Below, piece by piece: positions 7,996 through 15,304 of a stretch of DNA of 39,790 bases. This DNA is from an uncultured Oscillospiraceae bacterium (GTDB taxonomy: Bacteria > Bacillota > Clostridia > Oscillospirales > Ruminococcaceae). The position numbers were made by a program, and so were the translations under genes. The notes below the pieces were generated by a model. The model ran no database searches. It saw only the letters and a program-made list of their open reading frames with translations, and had not been told where the DNA came from. Location: the NCBI GenBank assembly GCA_949299455.1, contig CASGAN010000016.1, forward strand, positions 1 to 39,790, in the 5' to 3' direction. Positions within the stretch are counted from its first letter, which is position 1, and each line of letters opens with the position of its first letter.

Positions 7996-9138
7996 ATGAT
8001 CTATTTTGACAATGCGGCCACCACGTTTCCGAAGCCGCTCGCCGTATCGCAGATGCTTACAAAAGCGTCCATGCAATACGGCGGGAATCCGGGACGCGGC
8101 GGTCATTCTTTTTCTGTTTTAGCAGGCGAGCAGGTCTATCGTACACGCGAGATAGCGGCTTCCTTTTTTCATACGGTACCCGAGCGTGTGATCTTTACAA
8201 ATAACTGCACCACTGCACTCAATATTGCAATCAAAGGACTGATAAAAGAAAACGGGCATATTGTGATTTCAGATCTTGAACACAACGCGGTCTATCGTCC
8301 GGTCCACCAGCTCAGTCAAAAGGGAATCACCGAATATACGATTGCCAAAACGTACGACGATGACGACCAAAAGACAGTGCGGTCGTTTTTAGAGGCAATC
8401 CGGGAGGATACCTGCCTTGTTGTATGTACGCACGCATCCAATGTGAGCGGTCATGTTCTTCCAGTCAGCGACATCGGCGCATTGTGCAAGCGAAGAAAGA
8501 TTCCGTTTGTCATTGATGCGGCGCAGAGTGCCGGTGTTGTTCCGATCGACTTTTCAAAGACGGGTGCTTGCGCGGTATGCGTTCCCGGACATAAAGGACT
8601 GTATGGACCGGCAGGTACCGGCATGCTGCTTCTTTATGATGATCGCCTGCTTCAGACGATGATTGAAGGCGGTACGGGAAGTGTGTCCAGCGAAGCGGAA
8701 ATGCCCGACTTCTATCCCGACCGGCTGGAAGCAGGGACACTCAATACATCGGGGATTTTAGCGCTCGCAAAAGGAATCCGGTTTGTGCAGGAAAAAACAC
8801 CGACGCGTCTATTTTCGCATGAAGAATCACTTTGCCGGTTTGTGTGGGAACATTTAAGCCGGATGCCGCATGTGTTTGTCTGCCCGCAGGGGAAAAATCA
8901 TGTACCGATCGTTTCGTTCTCTGTCTTATCGAAACACTCCGAGCAAACAGCTGCGGCATTAAATCGAATGGGATTCGCACTGCGCGGCGGATTGCACTGC
9001 GCGCCGCTTGCACACGCGCATTACGGTACGATGGAAAACGGATTGGTGCGGTTTGCACCGTCTGCATTTAATACATTGGCCGAATGCAGATGGTTTGTAA
9101 ATGCAGTATATCAACATCAAAATCAAAATGAAAAATAA
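7996..9138 (+). CDS. Class V aminotransferase, cysteine desulfurase / selenocysteine lyase-like
   Basis: A PLP enzyme of fold type I, 380 aa. The N-terminus MIYFDNAATTFPKP and the His of DLEHNAVYRP are typical. The PLP Lys is in VPGHKGLYGPAGTG near residue 203, and RGGLHCAPLAHAHYGT near residue 330 supplies a likely catalytic Cys. This matches the cysteine desulfurase subfamily exemplified by Enterococcus faecalis EF2568 (TIGR01977), often linked to selenium-dependent molybdenum hydroxylases rather than to Fe-S assembly. There is no iscU or sufU nearby; the partner is the Se/S-carrier-like DUF3343 gene. Whether it uses cysteine or selenocysteine cannot be told from sequence. Confidence 0.85.
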   Translation: MIYFDNAATTFPKPLAVSQMLTKASMQYGGNPGRGGHSFSVLAGEQVYRTREIAASFFHTVPERVIFTNNCTTALNIAIKGLIKENGHIVISDLEHNAVYRPVHQLSQKGITEYTIAKTYDDDDQKTVRSFLEAIREDTCLVVCTHASNVSGHVLPVSDIGALCKRRKIPFVIDAAQSAGVVPIDFSKTGACAVCVPGHKGLYGPAGTGMLLLYDDRLLQTMIEGGTGSVSSEAEMPDFYPDRLEAGTLNTSGILALAKGIRFVQEKTPTRLFSHEESLCRFVWEHLSRMPHVFVCPQGKNHVPIVSFSVLSKHSEQTAAALNRMGFALRGGLHCAPLAHAHYGTMENGLVRFAPSAFNTLAECRWFVNAVYQHQNQNEK

Positions 9139-9185
9139 CAGCTTGTTCCACTTTGTTTCATTGTGCAAATCCGGTCAGTTTTTGT

Positions 9186-9230
9186 GTCAAATTTTGACCT
9201 TTCTTTTTTGCATTTAGCAGGTATTATATA
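9186..9230 (+). promoter_or_regulatory. Candidate operator and promoter of the rhamnose operon
   Basis: The inverted repeat GTCAAA-T-TTTGAC (9186-9198) lies upstream of an AT-rich -10-like element TATTATATAA (9222-9231). No -35 box has proper spacing: TTGACC at 9194-9199 is 22 nt from TATTAT. That is compatible with an activator-dependent promoter, and an AraC-type regulator is encoded in the operon. This is a hand-made call without experimental support. Confidence 0.35.
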
Positions 9231-9248
9231 AGGGAAATCTATTTTGCG

Positions 9249-9290
9249 GCAGCGTCTGGATCGGGAAAAGAATACGCTGCAGCGATTTTT
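9249..9290 (+). promoter_or_regulatory. Leader hairpin with T run before the rhamnosidase gene
   Basis: The 7-bp stem GCAGCGT/ACGCTGC (9249-9255 with 9274-9280) has an 18-nt loop and is followed by AGCGA and five T. It resembles a weak attenuator within the untranslated leader, 22 nt before the start codon. Confidence 0.35.
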
Positions 9291-9312
9291 CTCATCAAAG
9301 GAATGAACAAAT

Positions 9313-10872
9313 ATGAATGAAACAGAGAAGACAGTAGCGCATTCGTCTGTGGCGTATTTTCTTCAAAAGGCCAATTTGCTCACACCGACGCTTCAGCGTG
9401 TGGATGTGCATCCGGTTTCTTTAATTGAATTATATCAGGGGACAGAAGACTGGACATTTCGTGAACAGGCGCCGATCGATCAGCTGTTTACAAGGACCTT
9501 TCAAAAAGGCGATCGTGTTTTGATCGATTTCGGAACCCATTGCGTCGGGTATGTCCATCTGTCCATTTCGCCGGTCGGAAGTCCGCCGGATGCGCCGGCA
9601 TACATCAAAGTGAAATTCGGCGAGCATCTTTGTGAAATGGCAGAGGACAGCTCTGACTATCACGGAAGTTTGAGTGCAAGCTGGATTCAGGAAGAGTTTG
9701 TGCATGTGGACGTCATGCCGGCAGAGCTCGATTTAAAACGGCGCTATGCATTTCGCTTCATGGAGATCCTGATAAAAGACACCTCTCCAAAATATCAAAT
9801 CAAGATTGATCATCTTTTTTGTGAAACTGTTTCAAGCGGTGACATGAACAAAGTATCAGAGATTTCCTGCAGTGATCCGCTTTTAAATGAGATTGACCGT
9901 GTGTCTGTAAAGACGATGCACGACTGTATGCAGGAGGTTTTTGAAGACGGTCCGAAGCGTGACCACCGGCTGTGGATCGGCGATCTGCGGCTGCAGGCGC
10001 TGACCAACTACGAAACGTTTCAAAATAACGATCTTGTCAAACGGTGCTTGTATTTATTCGCAGGACTTTGCCAGGAAGATGGCAGAGTCAGCGCCTGCGT
10101 ATTTACAAAACCGTCGCCGATTACCGACAATACGGTACTGTTTGATTATTCTCTGTTTTTTGTTTCCTGTTTGCATGACTACTATATGCACACGAAGGAT
10201 TTCGCGTGTGTAAAAGAACTCTGGGAAACGGCGTGCCGTCAGATTGCGATTGCAAAAACCTATTTGGGAGAGGACGGTGTCCTGCGCGATCGGAGTGACT
10301 GGTGGTGTTTTGTAGACTGGAACGATGTGCTCAATAAACAGGCCAGCGCACAGGCAATCTTTATTTATGCAGTAAAACAGGCATGTACGCTCGCAGATGT
10401 GCTTAAAGATGAAGAGAAAAAACGGGAATTTGAGGAATTGTCGGATACACTCATCGACGGCGCAAAGCGTGTGCTGTGGGATGCTTCGAACGGGTTCTTT
10501 GTAAGCGGCGCACAACGTCAGATTTCGTGGGCTTCGCAGGTGTGGTTTGTACTGGCGCAGGTGTTTTCTAAAGAGGAAAACGCATCGCTTTTAAAACGGC
10601 TCATCCGGAAAAATCCGTGCGTGAAGATGATCACACCGTATCTCTATCATCATTTCATTGAAGCACTGTGGATCAGCGGAATGCAGACAGAGGCGATTGA
10701 TTATCTCAAATCATACTGGGGCGGCATGATCGCAGACGGCGCGGATTGTTTCTATGAATTATATGATCCGGCGGATAAACTGGCTTCTCCGTATGGCTCA
10801 CGTGTAATCAACAGCTATTGCCATGCATGGAGCGGTACACCGGCTTACTTTATCCGAAAATACTTGTGCTGA
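9313..10872 (+). CDS. Alpha-L-rhamnosidase-like protein (short GH78 type)
   Basis: Probably removes terminal L-rhamnose from oligosaccharides or glycosides inside the cell. GH78 features are visible: a beta-sandwich-like N-terminal part, then EDGPKRDHRLWIGDLRLQAL near residue 215 containing the Asp/Arg/Trp pattern around the general acid region, SDWWCFVDWNDVL near residue 333, and the C-terminal YCHAWSGTPAYFIRKYL. At 519 aa it is much shorter than usual GH78 enzymes (about 900-1000 aa), lacking the extra N-terminal beta domains. There is no signal peptide, so the substrate must be imported. It heads the rhamnose catabolic operon. The family call is good; activity is inferred. Confidence 0.8.
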   Translation: MNETEKTVAHSSVAYFLQKANLLTPTLQRVDVHPVSLIELYQGTEDWTFREQAPIDQLFTRTFQKGDRVLIDFGTHCVGYVHLSISPVGSPPDAPAYIKVKFGEHLCEMAEDSSDYHGSLSASWIQEEFVHVDVMPAELDLKRRYAFRFMEILIKDTSPKYQIKIDHLFCETVSSGDMNKVSEISCSDPLLNEIDRVSVKTMHDCMQEVFEDGPKRDHRLWIGDLRLQALTNYETFQNNDLVKRCLYLFAGLCQEDGRVSACVFTKPSPITDNTVLFDYSLFFVSCLHDYYMHTKDFACVKELWETACRQIAIAKTYLGEDGVLRDRSDWWCFVDWNDVLNKQASAQAIFIYAVKQACTLADVLKDEEKKREFEELSDTLIDGAKRVLWDASNGFFVSGAQRQISWASQVWFVLAQVFSKEENASLLKRLIRKNPCVKMITPYLYHHFIEALWISGMQTEAIDYLKSYWGGMIADGADCFYELYDPADKLASPYGSRVINSYCHAWSGTPAYFIRKYLC

Positions 10873-10898
10873 CACCAAAAAAAGGCAGGCTTTTTGAT

Positions 10899-10991
10899 AT
10901 GATTCGGCAGGAAATTTTAAAGGAACTGCTTCCGTTTACAGCGGAAGAGCTTGAATTTTTAGACGGAAGAAAAACAATCAACCGCGACTAG
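10899..10991 (+). pseudogene. N-terminal piece of the AraC regulator, cut by an in-frame TAG
   Basis: ATG 10899 opens a 30-codon frame encoding MIRQEILKELLPFTAEELEF and a further ten residues ending INRD, followed by TAG at 10989-10991. The next codon, GTG at 10992, continues in the same frame into the AraC gene. From memory, clostridial AraC regulators of this type start with just such an ILKELL...EE...LDG...I...  segment directly before the SKLL.GKLI.IRPHTRFVHFP region. The piece is therefore read as the true N-terminus, separated by a nonsense codon and probably a few deleted residues. It might instead act as a short leader peptide whose termination couples to the GTG start. Confidence 0.6.
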
Positions 10992-11843
10992 GTGAATGTA
11001 ATCAACAGCAGTAAACTGCTCACGCAGGGCAAACTTATCACTATTCGTCCGCATACACGGTTTGTGCATTTTCCGGAACATACTCACGACTATGTCGAAA
11101 TGGTCTATATGTGCGCGGGCAGTACGACACATCGGATTAACGGCAGAAAAGTGGTATTAGAAGAAGGCGATTTGCTTCTGTTAAGCCAGCACGCGCGGCA
11201 GGAAGTATTTGTTGCGGGAGAAAAGGATATTGCAGTCAATTTTATTGTGCTGCCCGAGTTTTTTGACAGTACGCTCCGGATGCTCGGAGAGGAAAATTCG
11301 CCATTAAAACAGTTTGTTGTGGATTGCCTATGCGGCGGAAAAGAGACAAAGGAGTTCATGCACTTTAAATTAAACGGTATTCTTCCGGTGCAGAATCTGA
11401 TTGAAAATCTCTTGTGGACATTGATTCAGGACATGCCCAACAAGCGCAGCATCAATCAGACGACAATGGGACTCTTATTTTTGCATCTTTTAAACTATAC
11501 CGATACCGTTACCTACGACAGCGAAAATGAAGAAGCTGTCATCAAAGTGCTTCGGTATATTGAGGGCAACTACCAAAACAGCAGCTTAACAGAAGCCGCC
11601 GCGTTTTTGCACTATGATTTGTCGTGGCTATCGCGGCAGATCAAGAAAGAAACCGGAAAAACATATACGGAGATTTTACAGGAAAAGCGGATGACAAAAG
11701 CGGCGTTTCTCTTAAAAAGCACGAATTTAAATATTGCAGAGATTGCAGCAGCTGTTGGCTACGATAATTTAAGCTACTTTTATCGATTGTTCTTTCACAC
11801 TTACGGGCTTTCACCGAAAACCTATCGGACAACGTGTGAATAA
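10992..11843 (+). CDS. AraC-family transcriptional regulator, probably of rhamnose use
   Basis: A 283-aa product if started at GTG 10992. The N-terminal cupin sensor domain contains GKLITIRPHTRFVHFPEHTH and HDYVEMVYM. The C-terminal double helix-turn-helix domain contains EAAAFLHYDLSWLSRQIKKETGKTYTEILQEKR and LNIAEIAAAVGYDNLSYFYRLFFHTYGLSPKTYR, a normal AraC signature. It lies between the rhamnosidase and rhaB, so it is the likely sugar-responsive activator of the operon. No good Shine-Dalgarno precedes the GTG; the codon before it is an in-frame TAG, and the natural N-terminus appears to lie 31 codons upstream. Expression may depend on reinitiation after the stop, or the gene may be damaged. 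Confidence 0.85.
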   Translation: MNVINSSKLLTQGKLITIRPHTRFVHFPEHTHDYVEMVYMCAGSTTHRINGRKVVLEEGDLLLLSQHARQEVFVAGEKDIAVNFIVLPEFFDSTLRMLGEENSPLKQFVVDCLCGGKETKEFMHFKLNGILPVQNLIENLLWTLIQDMPNKRSINQTTMGLLFLHLLNYTDTVTYDSENEEAVIKVLRYIEGNYQNSSLTEAAAFLHYDLSWLSRQIKKETGKTYTEILQEKRMTKAAFLLKSTNLNIAEIAAAVGYDNLSYFYRLFFHTYGLSPKTYRTTCE

Positions 11844-11861
11844 ACAGCAGAAGGGGATTTT

Positions 11862-13232
11862 TTGAACGGATATCTTGCGGTCGATATCGGTGCGTCGAGC
11901 GGCCGTCATATTTTCGGATGGATGGAAAACGGGAAGCTTTTCACCGAGGAAGTATATCGCTTTAAAAACGAGATGAAGCGTGAAAACGGTTCACTTGTCT
12001 GGGATATAGAAGCGTTGTTTGAAGAAGTATTAAATGGCATTCGCGCATGCAAAGAACAGCACAAAACACCAAAGACGATCGCGATTGACACCTGGGCAGT
12101 CGATTATGTGCTGATGGATGCACAAAACCATCCGATTCTTCCGGTTTATGCGTATCGGGATGCACGCACGAAAGGAGTCCCGGAAGCGGTAGAAAAGCTC
12201 ATTTCCATGGACGAGCTGTATCACCGTACCGGCATTCAAAAGCAGAACTTTAATACGATTTATCAGCTCTATTGCGATCAACAGGTCGGCCGGCTTAAAA
12301 ATGCCGCGCATTTTCTCATGATACCGGAATATCTGTCGTACCGACTGACCGGAATATGCAGAAAAGAGTATACCAATGCAACGACGACAAACCTCGTTTT
12401 CGCCGATTCCTGCGAATGGGATGAACAAACAATCAATACGCTTTCGCTTCCGTGCCGTTTGTTTGACCCGCTCAAGATGCCGGGCGATTTGATCGGGTCG
12501 TTTTCAGAGGAAGTGAAAGCGGCGGTCGGGATGGATTGCAATGTTGTCTTTTGTCCTTCTCACGACACCGCCAGTGCGGTTGCCGCATGTCCGCTCGAAG
12601 AAAACGCAATCTATCTTTCGTCGGGAACGTGGAGCTTAATCGGCGTGGAAACTAAAACATGCATTACGAACAAAGAAGCACAGATGCACAATTACACAAA
12701 CGAAGGCGGCATTGATCTTCGGTATCGGTTTTTAAAAAATATCATGGGGATGTGGCTGTTTCAAAATATCAAACAGAATCTTCACAACGAATATTCGTAT
12801 GATGCGCTGATGCAGCTAGCGAAAAGCAGTCAGGTCGTTCGCTGTTTTGATGTCAATGACCCGGATCTCACAGCGCCCGAAGATATGATAACGGTAATCC
12901 GAGAAAAACTCGGTGATTTATCACTCCCGCTTGCTGATTTGTTAAACTGTGTCTATCACTCATTGGCGGCAGCATATGGACAGGCTGTCGATGAACTCGA
13001 ACAGATCACAGGCCGGCAGTTTGACAGAATCCACATCATCGGCGGCGGAAGTCAGGACAGCTATCTAAATGAACTTGTTTGCCGGTACACAAAAAAACGT
13101 GTGTTTGCCGGTCCTGTGGAGGCAACTGCAATCGGAAATCTGATGTCGCAGATCATGGCCGATCAAGCATTATCGCTTAAACAGGCAAGAGCGGTCGTTT
13201 CCCGCTCATTTGATATCAAGGAGGTTTTTTAA
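11862..13232 (+). CDS. rhaB: L-rhamnulokinase
   Basis: RhaB phosphorylates L-rhamnulose to L-rhamnulose 1-phosphate with ATP. It is a FGGY-family kinase of 456 aa. The N-terminal phosphate loop is LAVDIGASSGRH. Further landmarks are AIDTWAVDYVLMD near residue 75, FCPSHDTASAVAACP near 230 with the catalytic Asp, YLSSGTWSLIGVE near 250, and IHIIGGGSQDSYLN near 390. The start codon is TTG (11862), preceded by AAGGGG with 6 nt spacing; no in-frame ATG gives an equally complete N-terminus. rhaA starts at the base after its stop codon. Confidence 0.95.
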   Translation: MNGYLAVDIGASSGRHIFGWMENGKLFTEEVYRFKNEMKRENGSLVWDIEALFEEVLNGIRACKEQHKTPKTIAIDTWAVDYVLMDAQNHPILPVYAYRDARTKGVPEAVEKLISMDELYHRTGIQKQNFNTIYQLYCDQQVGRLKNAAHFLMIPEYLSYRLTGICRKEYTNATTTNLVFADSCEWDEQTINTLSLPCRLFDPLKMPGDLIGSFSEEVKAAVGMDCNVVFCPSHDTASAVAACPLEENAIYLSSGTWSLIGVETKTCITNKEAQMHNYTNEGGIDLRYRFLKNIMGMWLFQNIKQNLHNEYSYDALMQLAKSSQVVRCFDVNDPDLTAPEDMITVIREKLGDLSLPLADLLNCVYHSLAAAYGQAVDELEQITGRQFDRIHIIGGGSQDSYLNELVCRYTKKRVFAGPVEATAIGNLMSQIMADQALSLKQARAVVSRSFDIKEVF

Positions 13233-14471
13233 ATGAATGCGTATGAACGTGCAAAAGAATGGTATGCGTCCTATGGTGTGGATACGGAGCAGGCACTGAA
13301 TATGCTGCGTGACATTCCGATTTCCGTTCATTGATGGCAGGGCGATGACGTCACGGGATTCGACCAGCCGCAAAGCTTGTCCGGCGGCATTCAGGCAACC
13401 GGCAATTATCCGGGAAAGGCAACATCTTACGAAGAACTGATGCAGGACATAAACAAGGCATTTTCACTCATCCCCGGCAGAAAAAAATTAAATCTTCATG
13501 CAAGCTATGCGATTTTCGAAGACGGAGAATTTGCCGACAGAGATCAGATCAAACCGGTTCATTTTAAAAAATGGGTCGAATATGCCAAAAAACGGAATCT
13601 GGGCATTGATTTTAACCCGACGCTGTTTTCCCATCCGATGGCGGACGATAATCTGACGCTTTCTTCACCCAATCCAGAGGTTCGTCAGTTTTGGATCAAT
13701 CACTGCAAACAATGCATCCGAATCTCCGAATATTTTGCAGAGGAAACCGGAATGCCGTGTGTCATGAATATCTGGATTCCGGACGGATATAAAAATACAC
13801 CGGCTGACCGGCTTGGCCCGCGCGCACGCTTTAAAGAAGCATTGGATGAAATTCTGAGCATTCCATATGACAAAACAAAGGTGTATGTAACGCTCGAGTC
13901 AAAGGTATTCGGTATCGGACTTGAAAGCTATACGGTCGGTTCCTCGGAATTCTGCTTAAGCTACGCAAAAGAAAAAGGAATCACACCGCTTTTGGACAAC
14001 GGTCATTATCATCCGACCGAGCTTGTGAGCGATAAGATTTCACCCCTTTTATTGTTCCATCAAAATCTCGCACTGCATTTGACTCATTCTGTCCGTTGGG
14101 ACAGCGATCATGTTGTACTGCTCGATGAGGAAACGATGGAGATCGCACGGGAGATTGTAAGAAGTGGTGCACTCAATCGCGTATTCATTGCAACCGATTA
14201 TTTTGACGCTTCGATCAATCGGATTGCTGCATGGGTGCTCGGTGTGCGGAATGTGCAAAAGGCATTGCTGTGTGCATTGCTTGAGCCGTCGGCAGTGCTC
14301 AAAACATTGCAGGAAAGCGGTAATTTTACAAAGCTTATGGTGATGAAAGAGGAACTCAAAACTGCGCCGTTTGGTGACATCTTTGCAGAATATCTGCGGC
14401 GCGAGCAGATACCGCTCGATTATTACAAAGAGATTGAAGCATATGAACGGGAGGTTTTGGTGGCAAGATGA
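13233..14471 (+). CDS. rhaA: L-rhamnose isomerase with an in-frame TGA at the conserved Cys (possible selenoprotein)
   Basis: RhaA converts L-rhamnose to L-rhamnulose with two divalent metals. Reading from ATG 13233, preceded by AAGGAGG, gives 412 codons, close to the E. coli 419-aa enzyme and homologous throughout. Codon 34 (13332-13334) is TGA. It sits in SVH-TGA-WQGDDVTGFD, where E. coli has SMHCWQGDDVSGFE, so the TGA replaces the conserved Cys exactly. The rest is uninterrupted: GGIQATGNYPGK, RLNLH-type strand, MNIWIPDG, ESKVFGIGLESYTVGS, DNGHYHP, VRWDSDHVVLLD and FDASINRIAAWV, which include the metal and substrate ligands. A start after the TGA (TTG 13377) would remove 48 conserved residues and has no ribosome site. 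The gene itself ends with TGA, overlapping rhaD. Either selenocysteine is inserted, or this is a very young nonsense mutation or base-call error. Confidence 0.88.
13332..13334 (+). other. In-frame TGA codon in rhaA (candidate Sec codon)
   Basis: The context is CAT TGA TGG, codon 34 of rhaA. TGC or TGT to TGA is a single base change. Hand folding downstream finds only imperfect hairpins. One is 13336-13345 with 13360-13369 (two mismatches, 14-nt loop starting UG). Another is 13362-13368 with 13375-13381 (bulged C and U, loop CGCAAA beginning 35 nt after the TGA). Neither is a convincing bacterial SECIS by eye. Confidence 0.45.
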
Positions 14472-15283
14472 AAGATATTTTAACAGCACCGTTTGTCGAA
14501 GAGATGAAAAAGATGACAGCCAACATGTATCGGCTCGGCTGGGACGAACGAAACGGCGGAAACATCAGCTATTTGTTAGACGAGAACGAAGTGTCGGAGT
14601 ATTTGGATACAGCACATGTTTGCAGAACGATACCGATCGGGTTTTCTGCACCGTCGCTGATTGGAAAGCTGTTTATCGTGACTGGTACGGGAAAATATTT
14701 TAAAAATGTGGCAGACGATCCGCAGACGAATTTAGGTATTATCCGAATTGCAGAAGATGCGCAGACCGCGGAGCTTTTATGGGGATTTGCGGACGGCGGC
14801 AAATTTACGTCCGAACTTCCGGCACATTTGATGAGCCATATGGCAAGACTGGCTGTTGATCCGCAAAACCGTGTCATCATGCATACGCATCCGACCCATA
14901 CGCTTGCAATGAATTACGTACATGAACTGGACGAAAAGGCGCTAACACACACGCTTTGGGAGATGTGCACGGAATGTATTGTGGTATTTCCGGATGGTGT
15001 CGGCGTACTCCCATGGATGCTCTGCGGCACGAATACGATCGGTGAGGCAACCGCGCAAAAAATGAAAGAATTCCGATTGGTTGTATGGGCGATGCACGGC
15101 ATTTACGGCGCAGGAAAAACACTCGATGAAACGTTCGGACTGATTGAAACAGTCGAAAAAGCGGCGCAGATCTATATGCTGACCGCTCATCTGCCGCGGA
15201 TCAATACCATCACAGATACACAGCTAAAAGACTTGGCAGAACTTTTCGGTGTTTCCTACCGAAAGGACTTTTTAAACCTGTAA
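14468..15283 (+). CDS. rhaD: L-rhamnulose-1-phosphate aldolase
   Basis: A class II zinc aldolase that splits L-rhamnulose 1-phosphate into dihydroxyacetone phosphate and L-lactaldehyde. The 271-aa length matches RhaD. Zinc ligands are His139 and His141 in HTHPTHTLAMN and His210 in VWAMHGIYGAG; the catalytic Glu is Glu116 in FTSELPAH. The N-terminal NGGNISYLLDENE and GKYF segments bind phosphate. The ATG overlaps the rhaA stop (ATGA), so its translation is probably coupled to ribosomes finishing rhaA, although GGGAGG lies upstream. A working rhaD therefore gives a reason to keep ribosomes passing the rhaA TGA. Confidence 0.95.
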   Translation: MKDILTAPFVEEMKKMTANMYRLGWDERNGGNISYLLDENEVSEYLDTAHVCRTIPIGFSAPSLIGKLFIVTGTGKYFKNVADDPQTNLGIIRIAEDAQTAELLWGFADGGKFTSELPAHLMSHMARLAVDPQNRVIMHTHPTHTLAMNYVHELDEKALTHTLWEMCTECIVVFPDGVGVLPWMLCGTNTIGEATAQKMKEFRLVVWAMHGIYGAGKTLDETFGLIETVEKAAQIYMLTAHLPRINTITDTQLKDLAELFGVSYRKDFLNL

Positions 15284-15304
15284 CGGAAGCAAAGGAGAAT
15301 CACT

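Noticed and set aside
13336-13381. A clear bacterial SECIS element after the rhaA TGA
   Set aside because: The hairpins found by hand have mismatches or bulges, and the apical loop lies either closer to the TGA than usual or near the far limit. I do not claim a SECIS without a folding program and comparison of homologs.
13233-14471. Alternative genetic code (TGA as Trp or Gly) to explain the rhaA stop
   Set aside because: About a dozen genes here end naturally with TGA, including rhaA itself, often overlapping the next start (ATGA, GTGA). TGA is therefore a working stop codon.
13377-14471. Shortened rhaA starting at TTG after the TGA
   Set aside because: It would drop 48 conserved residues including the WQGDD motif and has no ribosome binding site; the homology clearly begins at ATG 13233.
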